Shown here: piece after piece, positions 42,302 to 58,086 of the stretch
Position numbering within the stretch: position 1 is the stretch's first letter
How the letters are laid out: the number at the start of each line of letters is the position of its first letter
Source: Glandiceps talaboti
Taxonomy: Eukaryota > Hemichordata > Enteropneusta > Spengelidae
Direction of reading: 5' to 3'
Assembly: GCF_964340395.1 (NCBI RefSeq)
Contig: NC_135557.1
Coordinates: 7,794,209 to 7,858,208 of the forward strand
DNA: 64,000 nt
Program-made: the position numbers and the translations under genes
Notes under the pieces: model-generated
Told to the model about the DNA's origin: nothing
Database searches by the model: none
Seen by the model: only the letters and a program-made list of their open reading frames with translations

Positions 42302-42389
42302 CGTATTGCTCAGTGTGAAAACCGTGCAAAGCGTTACTATTTTGGCGTTGTATTTTCGCACATTTTTGGTTCACAAGGGTCCAATAATT

Positions 42390-44222
42390 TAAAGTGTACA
42401 TGCAAAGGTACATACTTTTTTTCGTAATTATGTTTATTTTGCCATAAAAATAAAGGAAATCGGGTTTGTAATAGTACAATATAATTCTAACACGAGAAAT
42501 TGCGCGAAAAATGAGGCACTCTTGGCTCAGCCACAGAGCACCGTCAGGTAAGTACCTCTCATTTGCATATGGATAGGACAGGATTTGGAACTTTATGACG
42601 TCACTTCGGGAACACAAACGCATTCGTCAGTGTATCTTTACATGCAAAGCCATTATGGTCGAACCAGAAGGTCAACTTCAAAACCCGTTTTCGCCAGAAC
42701 CCGACGTTGAATATTGATCAGATTCCTCAAGCGTAGAGCAATACACTCCAGCATTAACATCTGATGATGTGATTTAGCCAAATTCATTCGAACCGACCGC
42801 TAGCAGTAACGATAGTTCCTCTGGTAGTGAATGAGTATGTCCTAGTGAAGCCGTGTTGTTTACATAAAGTGATGCTGTTATCAGCGTCCTTTGTTGACAT
42901 AACTATTCAATGGGTGGAAAACAGCTCCTGCAGACAATGTAATCGAAACGAAAATTATGTAATATTTCCATACCCATCAAACATACAGAGAATGAGAATG
43001 GCTTCAAGAGTTCCCCATAATATTCTCTCAAGTTGTTCAAATGTAGCGTGTTGTAACAGTACATTCAATCTATGACCATTCAAAATCTTCGCGAAAGTAC
43101 ACCCACGAATTCGTTAGAGCAGAACGTTTTGTTGGATAACCGTCCCTCTTGAAAGCTATGTGTACACGTACTTTATTTCATTTTTACTGCGTTCATTACC
43201 ATCCACACGGTGACATGAAGTGGTTTCATCTTCTTTCAAAGCACGGCCCGTGTTCACTGAAGCCGGCCGTACTGTGGTGTATTGTGTATTGTCTCCGACC
43301 ATTTTTGTTTGAGTTTTTTATGGATAGACATGTCTTACGTTGTGGAAGTTATTTGACCTGGGAGCGTGAAGCTTAGTGCTGACTGTGCTTTGCTGTGTCC
43401 ATCCACTTTTGACATGTGATTGGCATGACACGGTAATTGTTCATGTAGACAAAACAATGGAAACAAAAATAGCAACATTATAATGAGCGTTGCGTCTTTT
43501 TACTTTGATATGATTCCGACGATGTATGTGATGTATCACAATGAAAACGATCGACTCCCAGCAACATGGAAATCAAAATATACAATCGGACTACGCATTG
43601 TTTAAAAACAAATGCTATCGTAATGAAAATATTTTATGAAGCTAACTTGCTTTCTTGAAAACATCATTTCAAATTATTTTATTTGTCTTCCTTTTTTCGC
43701 TTTGATCATGGCTACACCGGTGGCGTGGAGAACCCCGGCCCCGGTAACATTTACCGACTTTCACTGTATGGCGTCACTGTCCAGTTTTTACGTGATTTCA
43801 ACTGCCTTCACCCATTATTACCTACTCAGTTATATCACTCGGAAATATGTGTAGGGTGATGTTTCACTGCGGGTGCTGCCGACAAAACACCAAGGAACCA
43901 TTGTTGTCGGAAGACTAAACTGGTACACCACAATATGTACAGTTACAGATAATACTATAATGCAAGCGTAATTAGTAATTCATAAGTAAACATTACACAA
44001 AGGCTTAGAAGGCTTTTGTAACACGTGGGACCTCGACACCTTTCGTGAGCTGGTTGCAGTGCCGAAGTTAGTCGAAGCACAGGGGATTAAGGGGGCAAGT
44101 ATTTTTGCGACTTTCTTGCCAATGCGCGCAATATTTAGAGGTATGAATGCAATTTCATTTATTTTTATGGCAAAATAAACATAATTACGAAAAAAAGTAT
44201 GTACCTTTGCATGTACACTTTA
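42390..44222. mobile_element. Possible decayed DNA transposon with ~75-bp inverted ends
   Basis: AAAGTGTACATGCAAAGGTA...ATTTTGCCATAAAAATAAA at 42,390-42,455 is repeated in reverse at about 44,150-44,222. Between them, broken plus frames include an acidic Ser-rich stretch near 42,700-42,830. A Cys-containing segment (CRQCN, FPYPSN, SCSNVACC; 42,930-43,060) recalls C-terminal zinc-binding tails of piggyBac-like transposases. Many stops and shifts are present. The ends are seen; the piggyBac link is only a weak inference. Confidence 0.35.
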
Positions 44223-44399
44223 AGCTTGAGTTAGGAAATAGGCCTATTAAAAAAATTGTGTTGTTCCGATTAGGCAAAATAAATAAATAGGTGGGGTAGG
44301 TAGATTTATTTTTATTCATGTGCGAGTGTCTAATTCTGGTTTTCCATTTTTTCCAAATGATCTCTGTGTTATTGGCTTCTTTCCATTAGATGTACAACC

Positions 44400-44600
44400 A
44401 TTACAGATTGGAGGAACAGTTTTATATTGTCTTTTTAAGTTGATGTCAGTTTCTGCATCCACTATGTCTCGTGAGACTTCACAATTGTTGCGATTTTGTT
44501 AGTTTTTCAAGAACACGTAAAAAAAAAGTTAAGGGTCGGCAGTGAAAAACTAGGTGGGTCGGGTAACAGAAACCAAACAGTTATTTTTTAGGCCTAAGGC
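44400..44600. repeat. Dispersed repeat (AGGGTCGGCA family), copy B
   Basis: Homologous to 39,430-39,560. It continues with AACTAGGTGGGTCGGGTAAC and ATTTTTTAGGCCTAAGG. Confidence 0.7.
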
Positions 44601-45181
44601 ATAACGTAGCATATAAATCTACCCAACCTGCGCGAGCAAGATCTGCATCGGTCAATGTAATATTTACATGGTCTATTACAATTTGGTAAAGTGTACCATT
44701 GTATATGCTTGTGCGAGACGTAAAAAACATCATGCCGTCTAATTGTACGAAACGATTTAGTCACTATGGTTTTGAAGTCAGTGAGATAATGTTTGTGAAG
44801 TACCCGGTATCGTGATGTTATCGCTTGTATAGAAAAACCATCACTGAGGCAAAATCTCACTTTTATCATCATTCATTTTTTAAAGTCTTCAATCATGCCA
44901 ATTAAAAATATGGATACTGCAGTCATTTATGTGACTTTTTTTCCAAAAATGTTTATCGTGCATCTCGATTATATTTTTTTTCGTCTTCGTAACATCTTTT
45001 TTTTTATTGTGCCAAAAGTAGTAGCTACCACATATAGAACAGTGGAAAAATACCGAATGAGACTCAGAAATGTAAAATCATTTACTTCAATGTCCAAATC
45101 AAATGCGGACATCAGAAAATGATGCATGCACGTTGTGATGGACTCGTGATTAGCTCTAGTCCAGATGCCAATTGGTATCTA
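44601..45181. other. No supported gene
   Basis: Frames at 44,594-44,872 (minus) and 44,895-45,122 (plus) show no recognisable domain. Confidence 0.45.
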
Positions 45182-45231
45182 ACTAAACCATAGACAATAG
45201 AGAGGGTCCTCTCTATTTTCTATGACTAAAC
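45182..45231. mobile_element. Mini-hairpin element M2 with 7-bp duplication and paralogous empty site
   Basis: The 36-bp palindrome CATAGACAATAGAGAGG, GT, CCTCTCTATTTTCTATG at 45,189-45,224 lies between two ACTAAAC copies. The related repeat at 36,383-36,402 has a single ACTAAAC and no hairpin. Confidence 0.85.
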
Positions 45232-48200
45232 CAAGTTTAGTGAGTGGAGGTGTAAATGGTAACGATACTGTTTAGGAACACGGTGATAGGAACTAGACGA
45301 GATTAGCACTGACAACACACGCTCCGCGAACTCCAGCAAAGAGGCCTGGTGGGGTATATAGAGACTTGTCAGAGTTGTCGGAGCTACTGTTCATGTACAT
45401 ATAAGTTCCACGTATTCTCAATTTATTTCGTGCTGGATAGAAAAGTCAGTATAGTCCTTGTGTTCTCCAGTGTATAGCCGATGGATTGGATAGTGAGAGT
45501 CATGATATGTGTGATACATTGTAGTTTATACACCAGAACTGAATTTTAGACTGATCCCGTCGGCATCTTCAGAGAAAGCATCAAGCGGGTACCACAATAA
45601 ACTGAAAACGTAACGACTATAAGCATAACTATAAGTTTTAATTTACATGGAACTACGGTCATATTTGATAAGCTTATCCCCCACTTCCACATATGGTCTC
45701 ATACCCCTTGGTCAGCGAAAAGCCAATCATGTTCATGTCCGGACATACGAGTTATAAATGGGGCGGTCATATGGGTTAAGTTAGGGTGGAATATAATATA
45801 TGGAAAAAGTCTGATTGATACTGGCTGTGATGGGTAGTAGAGCATTTTTTAATTGTCAAAAACAGGGTTGGGGGCCGAATGATATGATTCAAAACGTCAT
45901 GACTTTCTGGTATATCTTTGTTGTCATGGTGTGTTTCCAGTTGAGGATGGCTGTCTTTGACTGGCTACAACAGTAAGTGACTGATTTTGAAAGCAAAGAA
46001 AGTGGAAGAACATTGGTGTTAGTTAAAAAACTATTGTTATTAAAGATATACAAGTAAACGCAGCAAAACAATTGAGAGTCGGTACGGAAAGGAACAGATG
46101 ACCACAGGAAGGTGTTCAGCTGTTCTTCATTGTTCTTTGCAATTTGACGACCGGGCGATCACATACTAGTAGTTGTCAGTGTTTTCGCTAAAGCAAAATA
46201 CACGGAGATGGTTCAAAATCACTTGACTATCATTTCACTCTTATTTAAATCTACAAATATCTCATTAATATTTTCTCCCAGCTTACTTCAAACTATATGA
46301 CATTTTCCATGAAAAAAAGGTGCGTATCTGGAGCAAAGAAGTGTTTCAGATATCAGAGTGTTCACGTTTGCGTGACCAAGACATAGACATAGACTGGCAA
46401 GCGACGCCATGAATTGTGATCGAATCCCAGGGTCGGATCGGTTGTAGATCAGTGTTCATGATAATTCATTTGCGTGTTCAATTACTAAGTCATCGATGTA
46501 GGGTTATAAATTCAGTGACTACACCATCAACAAAGTTACTTCTTACTATAAATCATGTTGAAAAAGACCCTAGGAAAATGTCTAAGCAACAATGACGGGT
46601 GTTACTTTTTTGCAGTGTTTATCCAAATAGTAATCGTCGAATAACGTGACCCTGGCTGAAAACTGCGACAGTGAGTGTACCATAAATTCCCAAAACAGAC
46701 TGACCAGAACAGACATATTGACACACAAAAAGTGTGCAAGTTTACATCTTGTGACAGGTTTGGTTGGGGTCACCTCCATCGGCTAATGGTCGAAATCGTC
46801 ATTGTAAAATATTTTTAATTACCCTCAACTACAAATCAGCGTATCGTTGACGATCATTTCAATCGTAAGTGTTTAGAACTGATTCAGAAGTAAAACGTAG
46901 AATTATTAATGACAATGGTATGCAAAGTTTTGTTGTTTAACAATCATCAGCGATTTGGCATGTTTGCACAAACCACAGATACTTGTTAGTGCATACACTT
47001 TTGATACTTCTATTCTATAAGGTAAAGGCTAAATTTAAAAAGACATGATCCCAGTATTAACTTTTTTGTTGCGGCTATATTTCCTAAGTGAGGTGTGCCA
47101 AAGAAAGTTTTCCCATGATACTTTGCGCCAGTGCGACTTTTTGACATTGTACGTTCGATGTTCCCAATGAGTAAATGGAATTTTATCGAGAAGTCTATTC
47201 ATATTTGTTTATGACAGCAAGATATTTTCAATTTTCTGTTTTTGGTCATTTTTGGGGTCAAAAACTGTCATTTGTTTTGTAAATAAAAGAATTCAAAGTA
47301 AAAATGAATGACAGCCGCAAAACTAATCGATTGAATGGGCTGACATTTGGTGTGCAGGTATGTTAGAGTATCTGGATGAAGAATTCTTCAAGAAAATTTG
47401 AAGATGACATTGATATGCAAATACGTCTAAAACGTGCTGTGTAGTATCATATTATAGCCATGTTATTTTACAATACTCGTGAGAAAGTAGAATTTATTGG
47501 TGAAGTAAAGTTGCTCATACACCTAAGAAAATTTGACTACACTTGAATACATAATGAGCAAATGAAATGATCACAACAATCACATATCTTTGTAATGTTA
47601 TGACTATACAAGATCTAATACAGGGACGAATGGGGTACTTATCAAATAATGCCCTCCGGAACTCAGAAATAAATGTAGATGCGCTGTACCATGCAGTTAC
47701 GATCAGCGGTTTTGAACTATGGAGGTAGGAAGGAAGGAGATAGGAAGGATTATAGTCCTACCACCATTTCTGAACAAAATCGTTGTCCTTGAATTGGAAT
47801 GGTATGCTTTTAATACAAAAGTTGCACAAACATATGTTCTTGCTTTCAAAAGTTTTAGAATTAACACCATGATTTCACCGTCGCCCATACTGAGGTTTTC
47901 CTGCATCTATTGCTATGGATTTTGTTGGTGGGACTTTGCTGTACTGTATGAACACTTGTTCAGACTCAGGCCACTAAAACACAATTGCAAAAAAAAACCG
48001 TAAAGACACGAAGTATCGTTTTGCACAACGTTCGGCTTGAAGCAGGTTTGAAGGGTAACCATGCACGACAGAGAAGATGGGTTTAGAGCCCCATTTACAC
48101 CTAAAACAAAAAGCGATTCTAGTCTGTTCCTATTATAGTGGTCTGAGGTTCAGATCAAAGTGCCGCATTCATCCACAACATAAAAAATCATAGACCCTAC

Positions 48201-49265
48201 ACGACTGGCGTTTGTAAAAGTCAGTTTTAAACCATAATTACTACACCTCTTTATCTTCTCGGCAAGAACATGCAGTGCTGCAATCCAACGTGAGGACCTC
48301 TCACCAACTTTCAGATCACTTCACATTGGGAACGTTGGTGAGAGTTCTACTAATATAATTCAGACTGAGGCAAAAAATATAGCCTTTCTGAGTTGAAATC
48401 CGAGGTTTAAATCCTGATATCTGAAAATTCCCAATCAACCCAGATTACATTGAATAAAAAATAAGTCTAACAAACAATTTATGATTTTTCAGTCCCGAAA
48501 CTTGCTATTATCCATACACTGTATACAAAGCTAAATACACGGTGATTGGTGTATCGCACTCCTTGACTGAGTGGGTCGGAAAAAAAATAGGTAGACTCAC
48601 TTGTCATAAATCGATTTATAAATCCACAAAGGCACTGTGACAACTAAAGCAGTCCCTTTACAGACCATTTTTCTTTAGAAATAAATAGGCTAAAACAATA
48701 CTGAATGACAGGCAGTCCAATGTATGCGAAACCATAAGCGAGCGCGTACTCACGATGCTAGATTAACACACTATTTTACCTGCGCATTGAAGACGCACAG
48801 TAAAAAGACCAGTTTTCAACATTAATGCAGGAAATACAAAGCTAACAATTCAAAATTGTATAAAATGTAAGAAAACAAAAAACAGGCGACAGTCAGAGCA
48901 TGCATGAACTTCGATTTACAATACCATTATTAAGTTCTTGCATTTTGGGGCTAATGAAGTCATAGAGACTAGAGTGGGCGAGTTTCATCACAGTTAGTAT
49001 AATCAATGGCACCGTGATAATTCTGACTTTCACTTGAAACTGGACCAGAACAGTCTAGGTCGGACGAGTCGTCATCATCAATTCAAAGGCGACGTAACCA
49101 AATATACACCGTGAATTCATCTTAGATCGCACCGAGTTGAACAATCATGTCTGTCATTGTAGAATGTAGACCTTTACGCTGTTTGACCGACTATTGAAGT
49201 ATAACCCACATAGGTGATATTTCATTGACCTACATGGAAATGCTTGTAAATACTTTTTGCAAGTA
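45232..49265. other. Mostly unique AT-rich DNA, no supported gene
   Basis: Paralogy to 36.69 kb continues to about 45,300. Opposed frames at 47,703-48,003 overlap each other and neither has a domain. No microsatellite longer than about 20 bases is seen. Confidence 0.45.
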
Positions 49266-49311
49266 GTAGTAGCTCAGACCACTCTAGTATTTTAGTGGTC
49301 TGAGGTAGTAG
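49266..49311. mobile_element. Mini-hairpin element M5 with 7-bp duplication
   Basis: The perfect 11-bp stem CTCAGACCACT...AGTGGTCTGAG (49,273-49,304) is flanked by GTAGTAG on both sides. The target is itself TAG-repetitive, which weakens the duplication evidence. Confidence 0.65.
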
Positions 49312-49568
49312 TAAGAGTTTTTGCTAACGTTTACATGCTAGCGTAGTTGTACATGTACGTATACATGTCAGTTCGTATGTACATGTACATTAAATGTAGC
49401 TCTCATCATATCATACACTGTACATGTGTGTAACCCTTTTCTTTTGCACCCTCCCCCTCCGCCTTCATGTGGTCAAACACAGACAACTAACTAACTAAAT
49501 AGTGTTACTGTTAGTTTTCTGTGGGTCAAACAATTAGTGTACACGCCTTGAATCACATGCAGGCGAGA

Positions 49569-49827
49569 TAGATTTGAATATTCATTTGTTTACTGCCCGG
49601 TTATGGGGGTGAACTCATGAATATATTCTGAACTAAATGCAAATGTATTCAAATCACTTCCGACTCGCAATCTGAACTATTTTTCAGATCGAGTATAATC
49701 CGATTAGACAGGCGCTAATGGGAAAGTACAGAAACGTCCACCTCATCAGCATAAAAGTACAGAATTGAACTCAATCTGAACTATAGTACGGAAAGTGTCG
49801 TAAACTGTACTATTTTTTCTACTAGTG
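49569..49827 (-). mobile_element. 259-bp repeat, copy B (reversed)
   Basis: Reverse complement of 30,557-30,815, with no difference found by eye. Flanks are unrelated to those of copy A. From 49,828 to 50,340 no gene is seen, although TACGCTAATATATT-type motifs recur at about 49,970, 50,125 and 50,172. Confidence 0.85.
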
Positions 49828-50344
49828 CCCTAACATACATTTTTATCTGAATGACAAACGTCCATGTTTACTATACTAGCTTACCCTGGACAAAGGAAGT
49901 ACAAATCTGCTGGTGTTTCCTCGCTAATATATTAGGAAGTTTGGCCCCATGTTTACACTCCCGTTCTGTATACGCTAATATATTCGTGTGTCAAACTTCG
50001 AATTTCCGTTTTTTTACTCACAATCTACAATTGATATAGAAGATGCAAATCTTGTAGTCTCTCCTATCAGTTATAGTTGCAAATTTGAAGCCATGTTTAC
50101 ACTCCCCCGTAAAAGGCGCCTGTATACGTTAATACATTCGTGGGACAAACTTCTGTAAAAGGTGTTTGTATACGCTAATATATTTATGAAGCAAAAATCC
50201 CGACGAAATTTAACAAATTGGACGTCTTTGGAGTTGCCCCAGAACTTGTCTGTGATGCTCGAACGAATTGTCAGCATGCTACTGTTGGATATGTAAATAA
50301 TTAGCAGTTTGGCATACAGAAATAGACATTTAAAAGAGTTGTAC

Positions 50345-51357
<1,013 letters not shown>

Positions 51358-51796
51358 TCGCGACGGAAGCTGTCAACTAAATGTAATGAATACCAAGTAC
51401 TTCTATTTCTACTTTCCAGTAAAGTGTCCAAAAAGGCGATGTTATAACTTAACTGAGTTTGATGGCAGGATCGATATACTAGTGCAGTAATTTTTCAGCG
51501 AGGTTCAGTAAATCTAAGTAATAGGACCTACGCATAACATGAAATTAAAGAAATCCAGAATTATAGGGACGATTCTATAATGTAGTATACACGATATCGA
51601 TAAAGGTTCACACACGATTGGTTAAATATTAACGAATATCAAGAGAAAACAGTCCGAATCGAAGCAGCCTCACACAGTGCAAATATACAAGCAGTTTCCC
51701 AATTCCCAAAAGTCGTTGAAGCAAACGTCATTGAATCATTAGATCATTGAATAAAGATAACGAGAATAAATTTTACAAACCCACTGTTCGTATTAC
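51358..51796. other. No supported feature
   Basis: Unique-looking sequence without gene or repeat. Confidence 0.5.
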
Positions 51797-52033
51797 GTGA
51801 CGCTCCTGTTGTGGACGGCGTCTTCCGCTAGTTTTACCCAAGAGATATATATTTATGGGTTGACATCTTCAATGGACAAATACCTACGTATGGCTGCTGA
51901 CAACAACCACGTAGTACACCGAAGCCCTGAAATGCTGCATAGTATGGTGACTGCGTGGACCAACGATGATCACATCAGAGAACCGCTCACAAGAAGGCGT
52001 GCAAGAACGACTGTTCTGAAAGTTTTAGACTAA
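51797..52033 (+). CDS. Candidate coding exon, unrecognised
   Basis: The frame ending SPEMLHSMVTAWTNDDHI, REPLTRRRARTTVLKVLD and a TAG stop has balanced amino-acid use and less AT bias than its surroundings. There is no convincing acceptor directly upstream and no partner exon, so it could equally be chance or an old transposon piece. Confidence 0.2.
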   Translation: MTLLLWTASSASFTQEIYIYGLTSSMDKYLRMAADNNHVVHRSPEMLHSMVTAWTNDDHIREPLTRRRARTTVLKVLD

Positions 52034-55000
52034 CACTGACATAAACAACTGACTCGGACGCTGACAACGTTACAATTTTACGCTTTTACTATAATTGTAC
52101 AGGAGGGTAACATATTATAACTAATAGGCCAATATCACACTGGAGAATGTATTCATATGCAACAGGTAACATCAAAACCAAACAAAAGTATAAACATAAT
52201 TTCCATCGAGGGCGCTGTAGCCATCTCGGCTCCACACTCCTTTCGAATATATATCAAACCCATTCTTATAAATATATTGCACTATCTTTTGATTCAACAA
52301 AATTATTTGATGTTACCATGTATACCATGTGCGTACACATGCACATAACATGGTAAATTGATGTACAAGGTAATTTGGTTTTACTTAGTTACAACCATGT
52401 CTAGGGGAACCTTAACAACAAGGAGGATCATTTTTACAACCACCTGTGCGCGTAATAAGGGGGGGGGGAGAAGATAGCAGGATATATGTGAGGTATATAT
52501 TCATTGACTGTGAATGGTTGAAGGTCACCGTAGGATGAAAACTGTACATTTATATCGGATTTTAATGCTTAAATTTCCTATGTTTATTATCTACTTGAAA
52601 CACCGATTTTAAAGATTACTGCTTAAGTTCGTGCTTGTTATTCAATAATTTGGCAAAGATCCCTGAATATGTGCAAATATGTTATTATTATAAGTGAGTT
52701 GTGAACAATCTGACTGAACACTAGTAAACACAGTTATATGATCTGTCAGCTAAGTGGAAATAGGAGAGTAACGCTGGTAGAAAAGTAACACAGATGAAGT
52801 AAAGTTAACATTAGAGGTCGATCAATTTGTTACACTAGAGACCGACCACTCTTGGTCACAGTAGTGACATGATTACACGGAATGCCACATCAACAGATTA
52901 TCCCTCAAAACCAAATTAAAATCCATAATATAATTTAAAGAAAGGGACTACTGTATATGAAAAAAATAGACTGTAACAAATCCGACAGGAATTTCATATA
53001 TACCCATTAAAATGATTAATCTGCATAATTTGATAGTAGTCAAGGTCATGGACTAAATGCATAGATATCGGTGAAAACATTTGTACACACACTTGTATAG
53101 TTCTATCTGCTTTCTTAATTTAAAAACATTATATATTGGGATTTATAATAAAAGAATATTTTGACATTTGAAAATGCAAAAAAAAAAATATCTTAAGTTT
53201 AGTAAAGATTAGTTTAAAAATTTTAGTAAAGATGTACATGCAGAACTACTCGGAGATATCAGAAAACGTTCCTGTGTGACAACTATCACTGCAGAGTCAC
53301 TGCAAAGTAGTATCAACCAGCCCTACCAACTCGTTGACTATATGAATAGATCAAGGACGTGACATGAAATATGCATTCTTTTTAGTTAGAACAACATATT
53401 CTCATCGTAACCAATAAACAATAACCGATATCGTTTGGTTTTTTGGGTTTTTTTTTCACTATATTCGAAATAGATGCATTGACGGGGATACTTTACTTGC
53501 TAAAGTCGAAATTACAGATTCTTGACACTGTTTTATATACATAATGATAAACATTTTATTCAATGACAATAAAATATGGTTTACAACTAGTAAAATACAC
53601 ATCAACTATATAGTATTACTTTTTTTTAATTGATAGCAAAAAACTACTTTGACTCGTCAACAATAAATCTTAGTAAATATTGCTAATTACACTGTAATAT
53701 TCTGATAATAGATGAAAACAAACATACTTAGCTGTACAGATAACAAGTACAGTCATAGAATTAGATAAAAGATAAGTCTAATGACTCACTCCTTCCAAAG
53801 ATTATGCTTGGCGTACACATGGGTGAAAAGTTATGAAAGTTTTTAAAATGTTATATTATAATGAAATTGGGTGATTCAATATCCGTATTAATTCATTTCA
53901 TTATTGCGTAGACTTAACTCTTGTATTTCAAAAAGTAATGAACAAATATACTCAAGGACAAGGATGTTATTATCGCTTTGTGCATACCTATATTCAAAAA
54001 GTATAAGTAGTACTTGATGCCTAATTTCAATTGTTATGGTTTGTTTCATACCTTATGTCAATTACAATTATTGAGTTCACGCCTTGGTCCTTGACCTTGA
54101 CCTTTGACCTAACTATAGGTTATTCGTCTACCTCGTTTTTTTATTTTAAAATGTTCACATGTTTGGTGAAAGTACGGTAGGATAGTGAGAACATTGCATC
54201 GGAAAATGAAGTAAACTTAAAAAAAAAAAATTCAAGAGTGAACTTAATAATTAGTTTGTGATCTTGGAGAATTATAATTTATTTCTACAGGCATAATACT
54301 CAAAAAACCAAACCGAGATATCAATGCATCATACCTTTTCCAAGAAAATGTAAATAACACTTGAATATGACGACAGTAAATGTTATTGACACGCTGGCCA
54401 TAATTGATGGACATTGATGTGTTCTAGAACATTTACTATAATCGTGCTTTAGGTTGTATATAGCTGAGAGATTTCAGGGTTACATAAATAGGAACAATAC
54501 ACATTTTCTTCTGGTTGTGACATTTCGAACGATAGAGCAATATAACAATGACTATAGGTCATCCTTAAAATAGAGCAACATAAGGTTGTGTGAGAGAAAA
54601 GAAATTATTCAGAATTAATAACCACATAAATATCAATCAACAAACCAAACAATAACGAGAAAATAAGAATGTTGGAAGTTTTGATAATAAAATGCACAGC
54701 GCTAGTACGACCGTTCAAACGTAGCTCCTGGGCACAGACAGGGTTGGCGTTAACTCCGTCCCGCTATAGTCAACTACACGAGCGAAAAATGAACGTTTTG
54801 TATCAAAGCTATCAAGAAAGAGAATGTTTATCCAAAATGTTTGGCTAATGCAATATTTCAGGTTAACCTTTTCTATCGCCTGTAGTATTTATATAACAAT
54901 AACAAAACACCAGTGTAGCTATGGCGACCACGAGGTCGCTTGTGTCCTCTCCATATCTATTCTCACTCTGTCTGAAAAAAAAGGTAAGCACATCATACAT

Positions 55001-55158
55001 GTTACTTTGAATCCTTCATGTGTCAAATTCAGAATAAATATGCTTAAGTAACTCAGTTGAAGAAGTGTGAAGAAAATCGATGGGTAATTATATAAATAAA
55101 ATGTGTAATAGGGAGGGGGGGAGGGAGGGAGGTAGATATGTAGGTATATAGGCGGGTG

Positions 55159-55160
<2 letters not shown>
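52034..55160. other. Long AT-rich interval without supported genes
   Basis: Only short homopolymers (G run near 52,460, A and T runs) are seen. Frames at 52,147-52,356 and 54,824-55,051 have no domain content. Confidence 0.5.
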
Positions 55161-55161
<1 letters not shown>

Positions 55162-55239
<78 letters not shown>

Positions 55240-55249
55240 ATAGTTAGAT
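55162..55249. repeat. (GATA)n microsatellite
   Basis: About 20 GATA units with terminal variants, preceded by GGGAGGGAGG. The interval 55,250-57,002 shows no feature. Confidence 0.97.
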
Positions 55250-57002
55250 AGATGGATAACGTTCTAACACTTCAAATTCAAACGGGAAAGGCAATGGAGG
55301 GTCATTATTATTTCATCCATTCGAACATTTATACAGTGTAGGCTTTCACGTGATGGTTCACTGATAACGAAGAGTGTCGTAATATCCGTAAATACTCAAA
55401 TACACATGTATATACAGACACCGTACTGAAAGTGCCTTTCACTTTTAAAACGTCAAGGTCGTTCTGACGGATGGCGAACTTTATGTTAGCCTACGTCCTC
55501 ATATAAATTATATTTATATAGTACGAGCCATCCAAAGCATTTCCGCATTACTACTGAGTTCAACCCTTTTTATCAGAATGGCGACGTAGTATCCTATCAG
55601 CTGTACCAGCGTTTTTGATTATCACTGACAAAGTAATACTATCTCCTTTACAGTTATGGCATATTTTCACTACGTCTAGACATTTAGCTCAGGCAATTAC
55701 CTAACGTCATGTGCATGAACGAAAACACACCCTTGAGAGTAGAGTGTTGAGATAGGACATATTTAGGGACAAAATGTCAGGAACAGTTTTTTCATCCTTC
55801 AAAATGTATTCAAAAAAGAGAGTAAAATTCCCATTTGAGAGTATCTGAATTTTTTTTTTATACAAAATTTGACTCAGATATGAATCCGTTTTGAACTGTA
55901 CAGAATAATCACTAGTTGATTCAATATGATAAGCATATGATACATACGACTGAAGGACACTTTCATAGTGACGGGATTATTGTCTTTGTCATTGTCAATG
56001 TCACTGGTACTGTCACTGTTACAGAAGATGGTACTTCACATATTCAACTTACATGAGCGATTTTGACTCCAAATCTAATGTTTCTTCCGCATGTACTGTT
56101 AATTTGGTACATAGTGCTGACTTGTCAAAACAACTGGACGATACACTGCACACATACATTTTGACACGCAAAACTACGTCATTTAACTAAGTTCATTTGA
56201 TGGATTAAAGCAATTATGAAAGCAAATCACATACAAAAAATGATTAGTTTCATGTGTTATATAAGATAATTAACAGAGTGAAGACAAAGGGGTGACCTTA
56301 CATGGGTAAAGGTAATCATCATTATCTGAATTAACAGAATCGATTCCCTATTCACTCATACGATACGTGTACAAAGTATTATCAATTTAAACAGTTATTC
56401 GATGTAAAAATTGCGATTACTGCTAAACAAGTACAAAGCAGACGCATCAATACAGTACGTTAATGGGGATAAGCAAGTTTAAGAGCTAGGAGATAAAAAG
56501 AAGAACACTGAGGGTTCTGGAAAATCAGTTTTGCATATCTTACAACAATGCTAGTTTGTGTAACAGTGGTGAATAATAGTATTCCAATAGTGGCTATAGT
56601 ATTAAAGGTCGATTTGGTATATAGAGAACATTAGGTGCCCATATCTGCAATCTTTAATAACGGCTGGAATTTGGTACTTATTTTCTTCAATCAATATTAC
56701 TTGTAAACACAATTTAAAAGAATTAACAATATGTAAATACTACAATGTATCTGTGATCAGCAGGAATTGGTTTGATTTTGATAATTGACCATGAAGGTCA
56801 CGGTCGAGGTCAAAGGACAATGTCTCAAAAGATTGCTTGCATCTTATAATATGGGGTAGACACATGAATAGAGTGTCTGACAGTCTGTATATTAAAGTTT
56901 TTTGACTTATGCAATAAATCTACAAATGTGGCCACCATTCGGTCAAATTTGCATACATAAAACGAAAACAAATTGATATTCATATACACATGATATGATG
57001 TG

Positions 57003-57762
<760 letters not shown>

Positions 57763-58086
57763 GTATCGCCGATATTCCAATCATAAATGCTATCGTACGT
57801 CGGTACTCAAAGGTACTCTATGAATTTGTGGAACCCTTCCAACCCAAAGTTGATGAATTCAAAGCCATGGTTAAATCCCACGAGGAGTGGAAAGGAGTCA
57901 CTTTCAAGTCCTACACTCAGACCATTGATGACTTCATCCGTGACAAGAAGGAAAAAGGGCAAGATAGTCATTATGGCGTAATACACGCTATTCACTGCGT
58001 CTATCACTTTGATGATGGACATACTATTCGTAATCTGTAAGACTGGGTGGCAAAAGATGGAATATTTCTCATAAGAGTTGGTTCAG
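57763..58086 (+). CDS. HNMT-like: HNMT-like exon 2 with internal TAA
   Basis: The 324-nt exon reads GIADIPIINAIVRRYSKVLY, FVEPFQPKVDEF and HAIHCVYHFDDGHTIRNL, then TAA (58,038-58,040). In the same frame DWVAKDGIFLIRVGS continues to the phase-1 donor GTATAA at 58,087. The family has a residue, not a stop, at this point. The stop overlaps a GTAAGA at 58,036 that could serve as a cryptic donor. Confidence 0.82.

Noticed and set aside
46400-46440. Possible tRNA-type B box (GATCGAATCCC)
   Set aside because: No matching A box at the right distance and no cloverleaf could be folded by eye, so no tRNA or tRNA-derived SINE is called.
47703-48003. Opposed open frames on both strands
   Set aside because: Overlapping frames with no recognisable motif in either and no splice-site support; likely chance.
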